From the NCBI RefSeq assembly GCF_019799945.1, contig NZ_JABGCH010000017.1, forward strand, positions 49,310 through 113,309: a DNA stretch of 64,000 bases. Direction: 5' to 3'. Shown one piece after another: positions 51,707 through 62,736 of this stretch. Below the pieces are notes generated by a model, which made no database searches, was not told the DNA's origin, and was given only the letters and a program-made list of their open reading frames with translations. The DNA is from Modestobacter marinus. Lineage in GTDB: Bacteria > Actinomycetota > Actinomycetes > Mycobacteriales > Geodermatophilaceae. The translations under genes and the position numbers were made by a program. Numbering within the stretch: position 1 is the first letter of the stretch; each line of letters begins with the position of its first letter.

Positions 51707-52381
51707 GTGCGGCGAGCCGTGGTGGGCCTGGTGGCCGGCCTCACGGTGGCGGGCGGCGCGCCCGCGGCCTGGGCGGTGGCCCGCCCGCCGTCGTCGGCCG
51801 GGGTGCCCGTGACCCAGGTGCTCGCGGCGCCGGCCGGCGACGTCCTCCTCCGCCCGGTGATGGCCCCGCAGCCGCCCGCCGACGTGCTCCCCCCGGTGAC
51901 GGTCCGGGACGCCGCTCCGGTGGCCGTCCCGGACCCCGCGCCCGCACCGGTGGCGCTGAGCGTGCCCGGCTCTGGCGTCGCGGCAGCCGTCGACCCCGTC
52001 GGCGTCACCGGGAGCGGGCTGATGGAGCTGCCCCCGGACGTCGGCCGGGTCGGTTGGTACCGGTTCGGCCCGGCGCCCGGGCAGCCGGGCTCCGCGGTGC
52101 TCGCCGGGCACGTGGACGACGCCGAGCAGGGGCTGGGACCGCTCGCCGCCCTGCGCTCGGTGGAACCCGGGCAGCCCGTCGAGGTCACCGACGCCGCGGG
52201 GGGCATCTCCCGGTGGCGGGTGGTCAGCCGCGAGCTGGTCGAGAAGCAGGCCCTGCCGCTGGCCGCGTTGTTCGCCCGGAGCGGGGAGCCGCGACTGGTC
52301 CTGCTCACCTGTGGCGGACCGTTCCGTCCCGAGCTGGGCAGCTACCGGGACAACGTCGTCGTCGTGGCGGTCCCGGCGTGA
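51707..52381 (+). CDS. Class F sortase
   Basis: 224 residues. A short N-terminal membrane segment (VVGLVAGLTVAGGAPAAWA) precedes a Pro-rich linker of about 70 residues and the sortase barrel. The catalytic triad is visible: His135 (VLAGHVDD), Cys202 in LVLLTCGGPF and Arg214 in GSYRDNVVV. Class F enzymes are typical of Actinobacteria and their substrates are usually unknown. The genes upstream and downstream (a DUF4397 protein and a sigma factor) suggest a dedicated surface system. GTG 51707; the stop overlaps a possible start of the sigma gene at 52378. Confidence 0.88.
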   Translation: MRRAVVGLVAGLTVAGGAPAAWAVARPPSSAGVPVTQVLAAPAGDVLLRPVMAPQPPADVLPPVTVRDAAPVAVPDPAPAPVALSVPGSGVAAAVDPVGVTGSGLMELPPDVGRVGWYRFGPAPGQPGSAVLAGHVDDAEQGLGPLAALRSVEPGQPVEVTDAAGGISRWRVVSRELVEKQALPLAALFARSGEPRLVLLTCGGPFRPELGSYRDNVVVVAVPA

Positions 52382-52431
52382 CGGTGACCCTGGGCCTGCC
52401 CGGCCGGACGGCGACCCCCTACGGTCGGGGC

Positions 52432-53028
52432 GTGCGGTCGGCGTCGACTCCCGAGGAGTCCCTCGAGCCGGACGACGACGCCGTCGGCCGTCGCTTCCGC
52501 GCGGGCGACGAGCGGGCGCTCGCCGAGGCCTACGACCGCTGGGCCGGCATCGTGCACGGCATGGCGGTGCGCGCGTTCGGCGCCGGCCCGGACGCCGAGG
52601 ACGTCACGCAGCAGACGTTCATCTCCGCCTGGACCGGCCGGACCGGCTACCGCCCCGACGAGGGGCCGCTGGCCGCCTGGCTGGTCGGCGTCTGCCGGCA
52701 CAAGATCGCCGACGTGTGGGCCCGGCGGGAGCGGCAGCGCCGGGTGGCCGAGGCGGCCGTCGTCGACGCCCGGTCCCGGCCGGAGGGCGGGCGGGACGAC
52801 GGCCTGGACGCGCTCGTCGCCGACCGGGTGCTGCTGCTGCGCGAGCTGGACCGCCTCGGCCAGCCGCAGCGCGGCATCATCGAGCTGGCCTTCTTCGCCG
52901 ACCTCACGCACTCGCAGATCGCCGAGCGCACCGGGCTGCCGCTGGGCACGGTGAAGAGCCACATCCGGCGCACCCTCGAGCGCCTGCGGACCCGATTGGA
53001 GGTGGACGGTGCAGCACTGCAGTCCTGA
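52432..53028 (+). CDS. sigK: ECF sigma factor, SigK-like
   Basis: 198 residues. Region 2 contains EAYDRWAGIVHGMAVRAFG, DAEDVTQQTFISAW and GPLAAWLVGVCRHKIADVW; region 4 contains QPQRGIIELAFFADLTHSQI and AERTGLPLGTVKSHIRRTL. This is the SigK/ECF19-type pattern, supported by the overlapping RskA-like gene. GTG 52432 (VRSASTPEES) is chosen because it starts near the region-2 fold; GTG 52378 would overlap the sortase stop (GTGA) and add 18 residues and cannot be excluded. It overlaps the anti-sigma gene by 20 bp. Confidence 0.87.
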   Translation: MRSASTPEESLEPDDDAVGRRFRAGDERALAEAYDRWAGIVHGMAVRAFGAGPDAEDVTQQTFISAWTGRTGYRPDEGPLAAWLVGVCRHKIADVWARRERQRRVAEAAVVDARSRPEGGRDDGLDALVADRVLLLRELDRLGQPQRGIIELAFFADLTHSQIAERTGLPLGTVKSHIRRTLERLRTRLEVDGAALQS

Positions 53029-53713
53029 GCAGCTCGCGCTGGCCGCCCTCCGCGAGCCGCTGCCCGCCGAGGACGCCGAGCACCTGGCCGGGTGCGAGGA
53101 GTGCCGGCGGCAGGTTGCCTCCCTCCGGCGCAGCGTCGACGTGCTCGCCGTGCCCGAGCTCGCCGCGCCGGGCGCCCCGGTGCCCCCGCCACCGCACCTG
53201 TGGGCGGGGATCGCCGCCGCGACCGGGGTGTCCGCCGCCCCGCCGTCCGAGCCCCCCCTGGCGCCGGTGGTCCCGCTGCGCCGCCCGGCCCGCCGCTGGC
53301 TGGCCCTCGCCGCCGCCGTGGTGGCCGGCATCGCCGTCGGCGCCGGCGCGGTGGCGGTCACCCGGGACGACGGCCCGTCGGGCACGGTGATCGCCACCGC
53401 CGGGCTCGACGCGCTGGCCGGTGAGGACGCCTCCGGCCGGGCCGAGGTCCGGGAGGAGGACGGCCACCGGCTGCTCGAGGTGGACCTCTCGGCGCCGTCC
53501 CTGGACGACGGCTACTACGAGGTGTGGCTGCTGCAGCCCGACGCGCAGCGGATGGTCCAGGTCGGCGCGGTGACCGCCGGGGACACCGTGCTGCCGCTGC
53601 CCCCCGGCGTCGACCTGGCCGCCTACCCGGTGGTGGACGTCTCGGTGGAGCCGCTGGACGGCGACCCGACCCACTCCGGCGTCAGCGTCGCCCGCGGCTC
53701 CCTCACCCGCTGA
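53009..53713 (+). CDS. rskA: RskA-like anti-sigma factor
   Basis: 234 residues. The N-terminal zinc-finger-like anti-sigma domain reads EHLAGCEECRRQVASL (His25, Cys29, Cys32). A single membrane helix (WLALAAAVVAGIAVGAGAVAV, about 97-117) separates it from an extracytoplasmic RskA domain (LLEVDLSAPSLDDGYYEVWLLQPDAQRM and a LPPGVDLAAYPVVDVSVEPLDG segment). It should hold the SigK-like factor at the membrane until regulated proteolysis releases it. GTG 53009 lies inside the sigma gene, indicating translational coupling. The 3' end overlaps the convergent 8-oxoguanine-deaminase-like gene by 11 bp. Confidence 0.92.
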   Translation: MQHCSPEQLALAALREPLPAEDAEHLAGCEECRRQVASLRRSVDVLAVPELAAPGAPVPPPPHLWAGIAAATGVSAAPPSEPPLAPVVPLRRPARRWLALAAAVVAGIAVGAGAVAVTRDDGPSGTVIATAGLDALAGEDASGRAEVREEDGHRLLEVDLSAPSLDDGYYEVWLLQPDAQRMVQVGAVTAGDTVLPLPPGVDLAAYPVVDVSVEPLDGDPTHSGVSVARGSLTR

Positions 53714-55079
53714 CGGGGGCCTGGAGCCGCGCGGACACCCGCCGGTGGACGGCGAGCTGCTCGTCCAGCCCGGGGTGGGTCACGACGCCGTCGTCCACCA
53801 CGAACCGCCCGCCGACGACGGTGTGCCGCGCGGCCACCGGGCCGCACCGCAGCCAGGCCTCGACCGGGTCGGACAGCGCCCCGGCGAACCGCACGCCCTC
53901 CAGCGACCAGACGGCCAGGTCCCCGCAGGCGCCGACCGACAGCTGCCCGATCTCACCGGTCCGGCCGAGGCAGGCCGCTCCTCCCCGGGTGGCCATCTCC
54001 AGCGCGGCCCGGGCCGACATCGCCGCCGCGCCGTGCCGGAGCTTGCCCTGCAGCATCGCGGTGCGGGCCTCCAGCCACAGCGACGCCGAGTCCGCCGACG
54101 AGGAACCGTCGACCCCGAGCCCGACCGGCGCACCCGCGGCCCGCAGCTCGGCGACCGGGGCCAGGCCGCTGCCCAGGATCATGTTGGACGACGGGCAGTG
54201 CGCCGCGCCGACCCGCGCCGCCCCGAGCCGGGTGACCTCCTCGGGCGACGGCCAGACCACGTGCGCGAGCCACACCCGGTCGGTCATCCAGCCGACGTCG
54301 GACAGGTAGTCGACCGGCCGGCGCCCGAAGGTCTCCAGGCAGAAGGCGTCCTCGTCCTGGGTCTCGGCCAGGTGCGTGTGCAGCCGGACGTCGAGGGACT
54401 CGGCCAGCTCGGCGGTGCGGGCCATCAGCGCGGTGGAGACGCTGAACGGCGAGCACGGGGCCAGCGCGATCCGGGTCATCGCGGTGGGCGTGCGGTCGTG
54501 GTGGGCCTCCACCAGGCGTTGCGAGTCGGCCAGGATCGTGTCGTCGTCCTGCACGACGGAGTCCGGCGGCAGGCCGCCGTCCTTGACGGAGAGCGACATG
54601 GACCCGCGGGTGGGGTGGAACCGGACGCCCAGCTCCCGGGCCGCCGCCACCTCCGCGGTGATCAGGTCGCCGCCGCCGGCCGGGTGGACGTACAGGTGGT
54701 CGGTGGACGTCGTGCACCCCGACAGCGCCAGCTCGGCGAGCCCGACGAACGCGCTGACGTGCGCCGCCTCCTCGTCCAGCCGCGCCCACAGCGGATAGAG
54801 GGTGACCAGCCAGTCGAACAACCCGCCGGTCAGCGCGGGCGCGTAGGCGCGGGTGAGGTTCTGGTACAGGTGGTGGTGGGTGTTGACCAGGCCCGGGGTG
54901 ACCAGGCAGCCCCGCGCGTCCACCCGGCGGGCGGCCTCCGGCCGGGGGTCACCGGGGCCGCCGAGGCCGCTGACCGCGCCGTCGATGACCGCGACCCACC
55001 CCCCGGGGATCTCGCGGCGGGCGTCGTCGACGGTGGCGATCAGCTCGGCGTCGTGGACGAGGAGGTCAGCGGTCTGCAC
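53703..55079 (-). CDS. 8-oxoguanine deaminase-like amidohydrolase
   Basis: 458 residues, amidohydrolase superfamily. The metal motif is NTHHHLYQNLTRAYA (His68, His70) with GCTTSTDHLYVHP, LHTHLAETQDED, VWLAHVVWPS and VGLGVDGSSSADSASL (the catalytic Asp). The HHHLYQNLTRAY segment is characteristic of 8-oxoguanine deaminase (Pseudomonas Pa0142), which converts 8-oxoguanine to urate. It is related to the AtzB/TrzN chlorohydrolases. It probably feeds the base-salvage and urease genes downstream on the same strand. Start ATG 55079. The 3' end overlaps the anti-sigma gene. Confidence 0.87.
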   Translation of the reverse strand: MQTADLLVHDAELIATVDDARREIPGGWVAVIDGAVSGLGGPGDPRPEAARRVDARGCLVTPGLVNTHHHLYQNLTRAYAPALTGGLFDWLVTLYPLWARLDEEAAHVSAFVGLAELALSGCTTSTDHLYVHPAGGGDLITAEVAAARELGVRFHPTRGSMSLSVKDGGLPPDSVVQDDDTILADSQRLVEAHHDRTPTAMTRIALAPCSPFSVSTALMARTAELAESLDVRLHTHLAETQDEDAFCLETFGRRPVDYLSDVGWMTDRVWLAHVVWPSPEEVTRLGAARVGAAHCPSSNMILGSGLAPVAELRAAGAPVGLGVDGSSSADSASLWLEARTAMLQGKLRHGAAAMSARAALEMATRGGAACLGRTGEIGQLSVGACGDLAVWSLEGVRFAGALSDPVEAWLRCGPVAARHTVVGGRFVVDDGVVTHPGLDEQLAVHRRVSARLQAPVSG

Positions 55080-55115
55080 GCGCGCATGATGCCGCTCCTG
55101 GCTGACGAACGGGCG

Positions 55116-55835
55116 TCACCCCAGCCACAGGGATGCCAGCGGGCCGGTGACCGGCTTGGCCGGCGGCCGCGCGTAACCGCCGACCCGGCTGGTCGACAGC
55201 CCCAGCCGGACCAGCCCCGACACGGTGGCGACGGCGGCGGCGACCCCGTCGACCACCGGCACCCCGAGCTCGGCGGCCAGCTCCGCGCACAGGTCGGCCA
55301 TCCCGGCGCAGCCGAGCACCAGGCACTCGGCCCCGTCGCACTCGACCGCGGCCCGGCACTCCGCCAGCACGCGCCGGTACGCGTCCGGGTTGCCGGCGAG
55401 ACCCAGCACCGGCACCTCGCAGGCCCGCACCGAGCGGCAGAGCGGCCGCACGCCGTAGCGGTCGACGAGCTCCTCGGTGCGCCCCGTGGTGCGGGCCAGG
55501 GTGGTGACGACGCTGAACGAGCGGCCCAGGTAGGTCGCCGTCCGCATCGCCGCCTCCGCGATGCCGACCACCGGGCCGGCCGCCACCTCCCGCGCGGCGT
55601 CCAGGCCGGGGTCGCCGAAGCAGGCGACGACGTACCCGTCCGCCGGCTCCCGGACGGCGGCCAGCAGCCCGGGGACGGCGAGCGCCTCGTCGTACGCCGA
55701 CTCGATGGACACCGGCGCGGCGGCGTTGGTGACCGCCTCGACGGAGACGTCGGGAGCGGCGGCGGCCCGGGCCGCGGCCGCGATGACGTCGGTCATCGCG
55801 GCCGTGGCGTTGGGGTTGACGACCTGGATGAGCAC
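55116..55835 (-). CDS. Asp/Glu/hydantoin racemase
   Basis: 239 residues with two aspartate-racemase-like halves. Catalytic cysteines sit in VVACFGDPGLDAAREVA (near 75) and ECLVLGCAGMADLCAEL (near 185); the N-terminus reads IQVVNPNATAAMTDVI. The family includes hydantoin and allantoin racemases. With the NCS1 transporter encoded next to it, allantoin or 5-substituted hydantoin metabolism is likely. GTG 55835; the longer frame upstream is shadow sequence. It is 8 bp from the NCS1 stop. Confidence 0.87.
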   Translation of the reverse strand: MLIQVVNPNATAAMTDVIAAAARAAAAPDVSVEAVTNAAAPVSIESAYDEALAVPGLLAAVREPADGYVVACFGDPGLDAAREVAAGPVVGIAEAAMRTATYLGRSFSVVTTLARTTGRTEELVDRYGVRPLCRSVRACEVPVLGLAGNPDAYRRVLAECRAAVECDGAECLVLGCAGMADLCAELAAELGVPVVDGVAAAVATVSGLVRLGLSTSRVGGYARPPAKPVTGPLASLWLG

Positions 55836-55843
55836 GGGACGGC

Positions 55844-57364
55844 TCAGGCCAGGGTGCCGTCGGAGACGCCGTCCTCGGCCGGGTCGAGTTCCGGCAGCAT
55901 AGGCCGCACCCCCTCCAGCCCCGCGAAGACGACGAGGCCCAGGGCGCAGCCGATGAACCAGCCGTAGTCGCCGACCGAGGCGAACAGGGTCAGCAGGATC
56001 GTCGGGATGCCGGCGGCGGCCGTGGCCAGGACGGCGTTGGGGTTGTAGCCGCCGCGGAACCAGTAGCGGCCGGTGGGCGCCATCGAGTACATGTCGTCGA
56101 CCGCCACCCGCTGCTTGGCAGCGAGGTAGTAGCCGGCGATCAGGATGCCGAACAGCGGGCCGATGAGGCTGCCCAGGATGCCGAGGGTGAACCGGATCCC
56201 CTCGGCGCTGTCGTACCAGTTCCACGGGGTCAGCAGGACCGAGCCGACGGCGGCGATCATCCCGCCGGTGCGCCAGCTGATCCTCTGCGGGGAGACGTTG
56301 GAGAAGTCGAACGCCGGGGCGATGAAGTTGGCGACGATGTTGATGCCGACGGTCGCGATGACGAAGGTCAGCCCGCCGAGCAGGATCGCGAAGGAGGAGT
56401 CGATCGCCTCGACGGTGGCGATCGGGTCGGTGATCAGCTGCCCGAAGACCGGCACGGTCGCCGAGGCGCACACCACGGTGAGCACCGAGAAGAACAGGAA
56501 GTTCAGCGGCAGGCCCAGCAGGTTGCCCCGCTTCACCGCGGAGAAGCTCTTCCCGTACCGGGCGAAGTCACCGAAGTTCAGCATCGGGCCGGAGAAGTAG
56601 GAGACCACCAGCGCGATCGCGCCGACCATGGTCGAGATCGTGGCCCAGCCGGTCAGGGTCGGGCCGGTGTGCAGGTCCAGGTCGATGTTCGACCAGCCGG
56701 CCCGGGAGACCAGGTACACCGCCAGCGCGATCATCACCACGTAGACCGCCGGGCCGGCGAAGTCGATGAACCGCTTGATCGTCTCCATCCCCCGCCAGAA
56801 CAGCGCCGCCTGGGCGACCCACAGCACCGCGAAGGAGATCCAGCCCAGCGCCTCCAGGCCCAGGAACGAGTGGTCCAGCAGCGACGCCGAGCCGGGGACG
56901 AACTTCAGCCAGATGATGTTCAGGCTCTGCGCGGCGAGGAAGGTCTGCACGCCGTACCAGGCGACCGCGATCAGCCCGCGGATGACGGCGGGGATGTTCG
57001 CGCCCTTGACGCCGAAGACGGCGCGGTTGATCACCGGGTACGGGACGCCGGTCCGCTGGCTGGGCTTGGCCACCAGGTTCGCGAACACCTGCACGATCAC
57101 GATGCCGACGACCAGCGCGATCAGCACCTGCCAGCCCGCGATGCCCAGCGCGAAGAGGCTGCCGGCGGTCACGTACCCGCCGACGCTGTGCACGTCGGAC
57201 ATCCAGAACGCGAAGATGTTGTACGAACCCCAGCGCTGCTCTTTCAGCGGTGCCAGGTCCTCGTTGGTCAGCCGCGGGTCGTAGCCGGGCTTCACCAGCG
57301 CGCCGCCGACGGCGGCGCCGGTGGACTCGTGGACGTTCGGTGGGGGTGCGGCGGTCGTGGTCAC
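55844..57364 (-). CDS. NCS1-family allantoin/hydantoin-type transporter
   Basis: 506 residues, nucleobase:cation symporter-1 family with about twelve membrane helices. Signatures: YNIFAFWMSDVHSVGGYVTAG near residues 50-70 with the conserved WxSDxHS, FANLVAKPSQRTGVPYPVINR, and the GPMLNFGDFARYGKSF segment. This resembles PucI allantoin and Mhp1 hydantoin carriers. It is transcribed with the racemase. ATG 57364. A GATATATC motif lies 75-82 bp upstream of the start, in the gap to the GntR stop. Confidence 0.93.
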   Translation of the reverse strand: MTTTAAPPPNVHESTGAAVGGALVKPGYDPRLTNEDLAPLKEQRWGSYNIFAFWMSDVHSVGGYVTAGSLFALGIAGWQVLIALVVGIVIVQVFANLVAKPSQRTGVPYPVINRAVFGVKGANIPAVIRGLIAVAWYGVQTFLAAQSLNIIWLKFVPGSASLLDHSFLGLEALGWISFAVLWVAQAALFWRGMETIKRFIDFAGPAVYVVMIALAVYLVSRAGWSNIDLDLHTGPTLTGWATISTMVGAIALVVSYFSGPMLNFGDFARYGKSFSAVKRGNLLGLPLNFLFFSVLTVVCASATVPVFGQLITDPIATVEAIDSSFAILLGGLTFVIATVGINIVANFIAPAFDFSNVSPQRISWRTGGMIAAVGSVLLTPWNWYDSAEGIRFTLGILGSLIGPLFGILIAGYYLAAKQRVAVDDMYSMAPTGRYWFRGGYNPNAVLATAAAGIPTILLTLFASVGDYGWFIGCALGLVVFAGLEGVRPMLPELDPAEDGVSDGTLA

Positions 57365-57441
57365 GGGCAGGCTCCCTCAGGCTGGCGGGTCGGCGTGCTG
57401 GGGACGCTAGGGAGCGGGTGTTGCGACCCGATGACCGCAGC

Positions 57442-57449
57442 GATATATC
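57442..57449. promoter_or_regulatory. GATATATC motif upstream of the NCS1 transporter gene
   Basis: AGCGATATATCCGC includes the 8-bp palindrome GATATATC, which is rare in DNA this rich in G+C. The same core occurs at 62741-62748 in the urease/PadR divergent promoter (CGCGATATATCGTG). It may be a PadR- or GntR-type operator for the NCS1 gene, or part of a promoter -10 region. Confidence 0.45.
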
Positions 57450-57459
57450 CGCGGCCGGC

Positions 57460-58173
57460 TCAGGACCGGGTCTCCGGCGCGAACAGCCCGGTCTCCTCCG
57501 GCAGGCTCGCGAGCACGTCCCGCATGTGGCCGGAGTGCGCGCGGGAGACCGCCACGAGCGCGTCGGCGTCCCGGTCGAGGAAAGCCCGCAGCATCGCGCC
57601 GTGCTCCTCGTGCAGCACCTGGGTCTGCGGCCGGTCGACGTGCGACATCGGCTGGAACGGCTCGGTCAGGTCCCAGGCCGCCGCGTACATGTGCAGCAGC
57701 CGGCGCATGCCGCAGGGAGCGGCGAGCGCGAGGTGGAAGCGCCGGCTCTCCCGGTGGTGCGCCCGCACGTCGCCGTCCGCGATCGCCCAGCTCAGCGCCG
57801 CGTGGGCGGAGCGCGCCTCCGCGTCACAGGCCGCGTCGGCCCGGGGGACGGCGGCAGCCTGCGCGGCCGACTCCAGCGCCTCCCGCACGACGTACAGCTC
57901 CAGCAGCTCGACCCGGGTCAGCTGCGCGACGAAGTAGCCGGCCCGGGGCGCGTGGCTGACCAGGCCCTCGCCGACCAGGGTCTTCAGCGCCTCGCGGACC
58001 GGGATGCGGCTGACGGAGAACCGGTCGGCGACGTCCTCCACCACGATCGCGGCGCCCGGCGGGGCCGCGCCCTGCAGGATCGCCGCCCGGAGCTGGTCGC
58101 GGACGGCCTCGTGGGACGTCCCCGGGGAGTCGGTGGCCAGCCGGCGGACCCAGCCGGCGGGTGGACGGGACAC
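57460..58173 (-). CDS. GntR-family regulator, FCD subfamily
   Basis: 237 residues. The N-terminal winged helix has GTSHEAVRDQLRAAILQGAAPP and FSVSRIPVREALKTLVGEGLVSHAPRAGYFV. The FCD helical domain has LYVVREALESAAQAA, SAHAALSWAIADGD, the metal-ligand helix VRAHHRESRRFHLALA and HEEHGAMLRAFLDRDADALVAVSRAHSGHM. It probably responds to a small metabolite and regulates the NCS1/racemase genes downstream. GTG 58173. Confidence 0.9.
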   Translation of the reverse strand: MSRPPAGWVRRLATDSPGTSHEAVRDQLRAAILQGAAPPGAAIVVEDVADRFSVSRIPVREALKTLVGEGLVSHAPRAGYFVAQLTRVELLELYVVREALESAAQAAAVPRADAACDAEARSAHAALSWAIADGDVRAHHRESRRFHLALAAPCGMRRLLHMYAAAWDLTEPFQPMSHVDRPQTQVLHEEHGAMLRAFLDRDADALVAVSRAHSGHMRDVLASLPEETGLFAPETRS

Positions 58174-58225
58174 GGCACCCTCCCCCTGGCCGACGCCGAC
58201 GGCCGCAACCTGCCGACCACGTGTT

Positions 58226-58969
58226 TCACCGGTGTGACGGCACCAACCCCGTTGCCGCTGCCACGAGCTCGCCGGCGGGGGCCGTGACCGCGGCCAGCCG
58301 GGCGGCCGCCTCGTGCAGTTCAGCGCCCCACGCGGTGGCGACCCAGCCGCCGGGCAGCGGCAGCCGCACGGCGTCGTCCCCGGTCACCACGCCGGGCGGG
58401 GCGTCGCCATAGAGCCGCAGGGTGGAGACGTACGCGCGCGGCGCGACCGGCGGCAGCCAGGCCGGCGCCCCGGGGCCGAGGCCGACCGTGGTGTGCAGCA
58501 GCGGGCGGCTCGCGCGCTCGACGCGGGTGGTGCCGGTCCAGCGGCCCGGCTCCTCCTCGGTCCGGCCGAGGAGCACCTGCTCGGTGGCGTTGAGCGCGCC
58601 GTCCGGCCCGAGCTGCACCAGCAGGTCGGCCTCGTGGGTGGCGCGCGCGGTGACCACGGTGGGCTCGGGGGCGAGGTCCAGCGTGCCGGCCACCTCCGCC
58701 CGCACCGCCTGCCGGGACGGCGGGGACGCGCCCCGCTGCGGCAGCACCACGGCCGCGGCCACCGTGTGGACGCTGAGCCGGGCGCCCTCCTCCACCACGA
58801 GCCGGATCTCGGCGTCGTCCCCGCCCAGCGGGCCGAACGCGGTCGCGACGAGGTGCACGGAGGCGGCGCCGGTGCGGCGGACGGCGAGCTGCCCGCTGGC
58901 CCGCATCACGGGCAGCACCGTCCGGCCGCCCGGACCGCGCCGGGCGACCACCTCGACGACCGTCCTCAC
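58226..58969 (-). CDS. ureD: Urease accessory protein UreD
   Basis: 247 residues. The UreD/UreH pattern is visible: strands with [29 protein letters not shown] and [20 protein letters not shown], and the [20 protein letters not shown] region near the end. It binds the urease apoenzyme and helps UreF and UreG insert nickel. GTG 58969 overlaps the ureG stop (GTGA). The sequence is divergent from enteric UreD, as is normal in Actinobacteria. Confidence 0.86.
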   Translation of the reverse strand: MRTVVEVVARRGPGGRTVLPVMRASGQLAVRRTGAASVHLVATAFGPLGGDDAEIRLVVEEGARLSVHTVAAAVVLPQRGASPPSRQAVRAEVAGTLDLAPEPTVVTARATHEADLLVQLGPDGALNATEQVLLGRTEEEPGRWTGTTRVERASRPLLHTTVGLGPGAPAWLPPVAPRAYVSTLRLYGDAPPGVVTGDDAVRLPLPGGWVATAWGAELHEAAARLAAVTAPAGELVAAATGLVPSHR

Positions 58970-59643
58970 GCCGACTGCAGCGCCCGCAACCGGACCTGCT
59001 CCCGTACCCACTCCGCCACCGGGGTGGCGGCCGGGTCCTCGCGGAGCGAGATCAGCAGCGTGGGCTTCCCCCCGCGCACCGCGTCGGCGTCCCGCCGCAT
59101 CACCCCCAGGTCGGCCCCGACGAGCGGCGCGAGGTCGGTCTTGTTCACCACGAGCAGGTCGGCGCCGGTGACGCCGGGCCCGCCCTTGCGCGGCACCTTG
59201 TCCCCGCCCGCGACGTCGACGACGAACACCTGCACGTCGACCAGCCCGTAGCTGAACGACGCGGTCAGGTTGTCGCCGCCGGACTCGACGAACACCAGCT
59301 CCAGCCCCGGGTGCCGGGACTCCAGCAGCTCCACCGCGTCGAGGTTGGCGGTGATGTCGTCGCGGATCGCGGTGTGCGGGCAGCAGCCGGTCTGCACCGC
59401 CTCGATCCGGTCGTCGGGCAGGACGGCGTTGCGGCGGAGGAAGTCGGCGTCCTCGGTCGTGTAGATGTCGTTGGTGACGACGGCGAGGTCGAACTCGCCG
59501 CCCAGCGTGCGGCACAGCGCCGCGGCCAGCGCGGTCTTGCCCGAGCCGACCGGCCCGCCGAGCCCCACGCGCAGCGGACCGCCGTGCCGGTGGCCCGGCG
59601 CGTACGGGTCGACGTAGTCGTCCAGGTTGTGGTCAGGCGGCAT
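58966..59643 (-). CDS. ureG: Urease accessory GTPase UreG
   Basis: 225 residues, SIMIBI-class GTPase. P-loop [16 protein letters not shown] (about 30-45), [31 protein letters not shown] with the nickel-binding Cys-Pro-His, [14 protein letters not shown] and [10 protein letters not shown] (the guanine motif). It delivers Ni2+ with GTP hydrolysis. ATG 59643 has GGGAG at good spacing; GTG 59649 is too close to it. Only a short His-containing N-terminus (GHRHGGP) is present. Confidence 0.93.
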   Translation of the reverse strand: MPPDHNLDDYVDPYAPGHRHGGPLRVGLGGPVGSGKTALAAALCRTLGGEFDLAVVTNDIYTTEDADFLRRNAVLPDDRIEAVQTGCCPHTAIRDDITANLDAVELLESRHPGLELVFVESGGDNLTASFSYGLVDVQVFVVDVAGGDKVPRKGGPGVTGADLLVVNKTDLAPLVGADLGVMRRDADAVRGGKPTLLISLREDPAATPVAEWVREQVRLRALQSA

Positions 59644-59661
59644 CTGCACTCCCGGTGAGGG

Positions 59662-60311
59662 TCATGAGGCGAAGAACCGGTCCTTCCGTGCGGCGTGCAC
59701 TTCGGCGAGCAGGTCGAGCAGGGGGTCGGCGGCCGCGGGGAGCTCCGCGGCCGACCCCGACGCCGCCTCGTCCACCTCGGGCGCGAGGCGGGCGGTGATG
59801 GCGGCGACGGTGATCGGGTCCATCGCGAGCAGCCGCTGGGCGGCCGTCGCCGGCCCGCTGACCGCCAGGTAGGCGGCGGCGGTGGCCGCATCGGCGGGCC
59901 CGAGCCCGCCCGCCGCTGCCGCGACGCCCAGGGCGACCGGGTGGTGCGGGCGCGGTGGCACCGCCGCCCAGGCGGGATGCGGCCAGGCCCGGCCGCCGAC
60001 CCGCACCAGCCCGCGCCCCTGCTGCCGCGAGGCGGCCTGCAGCGCCGGGGACGGGGTCCGGGCGTCTGCCTCCGCGTCCAGGCAGGACAGTGCGGCGGCC
60101 GGGTCGGCGTCATCGACAGCCCGGCAGGCGGCCGCGGCCAGGCCGGCCGCGACCGCCCCGGACGTCGCCAGCCGCCGGCGCAGGAACGCCGCCAGGGACG
60201 CCGCGTCGGTGACCACTCCCGTGGCGATCGCCTGCTCCACGCCACCGGAGTGGGTGTGCCCGCCGGCCGGCAGCCGGGAGTCGGCGAGGGTGAGCAGCGC
60301 GGCGAGTGCCA

Positions 60312-60312
<1 letters not shown>
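59662..60312 (-). CDS. ureF: Urease accessory protein UreF
   Basis: 216 residues, all-helical. The UreF N-terminus ADSRLPAGGHTHSGGVEQAI is distinctive, followed by Ala-rich helices and the C-terminal ITARLAPEVDEA region. It forms a complex with UreD and UreG during activation. The start ATG at 60312 overlaps the ureC stop by one base (TGATG). In Actinobacteria UreF sequences vary, but the N-terminal motif is clear. Confidence 0.9.
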
Positions 60313-62026
<1,714 letters not shown>

Positions 62027-62033
<7 letters not shown>

Positions 62034-62344
62034 CGGCCCAGACCTCCCTGGGCGCTGATCCCGGGCACGATCCGCGCGCCGGCCAACGGCACGAGGGTCA
62101 CGGTGCGGCGGATGCCCGGCTCGAAGCGGACCGCGGTGCCGGCCGCGATGTCCAGCCGGTGGCCGTGCGCGGCCGCCCGGTCGAACACCAGGGCGCGGTT
62201 GGCCTGCGCGAAGTGGAAGTGCGAGCCGACCTGGACCGGCCGGTCGCCGGTGTTGTGCACGGCGAGCTCGATCCGCGGCGCACCGGGGAGGGTCTCGATT
62301 TCGCCCTCGGCGGGGAGGACCTCACCGGGGATCACGGCGCTCAC
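62027..62344 (-). CDS. ureB: Urease beta subunit
   Basis: 105 residues. The beta-barrel subunit sequence has [30 protein letters not shown] and [25 protein letters not shown]. It is separate from ureA, as in most actinobacteria. GTG 62344 overlaps the ureA stop, and its own stop overlaps the ureC start (GTGA). Confidence 0.96.
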
Positions 62345-62643
62345 GGGATGGGGTGGTGGACGGTCACCAGCTTGGTCCCGTCCGTGAACGTTGCCTCCAC
62401 CTGCACCTCCTCGAGCAGCTCGGGGACGCCGTCCATGACGTCGTCCCGGGTGAGGACCGTGCGGCCGGACTGCATGAGGTCGGTGACCAGCCGCCCGTCA
62501 CGCGCGCCCTCGAGCACGTGGTCGGTGACGATCGCGGTGGCCTCGGGGAGGTTCAGCCTGAGGCCGCGGGCCTGGCGGCGGCGGGCGAGCTCGGCGGCGT
62601 AGCTGAGCATCAGCCGCTCCTGCTCGTGCGGGGACAGCAACAC
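62341..62643 (-). CDS. ureA: Urease gamma subunit
   Basis: 100 residues. The gamma subunit pattern [43 protein letters not shown] and [20 protein letters not shown] is complete. First gene of ureABCFGD. GTG 62643 starts the operon; the divergent PadR gene starts 138 bp away. There is no ureE, a common absence in Actinobacteria. Confidence 0.95.
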   Translation of the reverse strand: MLLSPHEQERLMLSYAAELARRRQARGLRLNLPEATAIVTDHVLEGARDGRLVTDLMQSGRTVLTRDDVMDGVPELLEEVQVEATFTDGTKLVTVHHPIP

Positions 62644-62736
62644 CGGGCAGCCCTCCTGGTCGGCGACGGAGCTCGGACGCTAGCGGCCCGGTGTGACAGC
62701 GCTGTTGCGTCGGTGACGGCCTTGTTGCGGGATGCG

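Noticed and set aside
53745-55967. Long plus-strand frame opposite the 8-oxoguanine-deaminase-like and racemase genes
   Set aside because: Shadow of two real genes; low-complexity protein and no ribosome-binding site.
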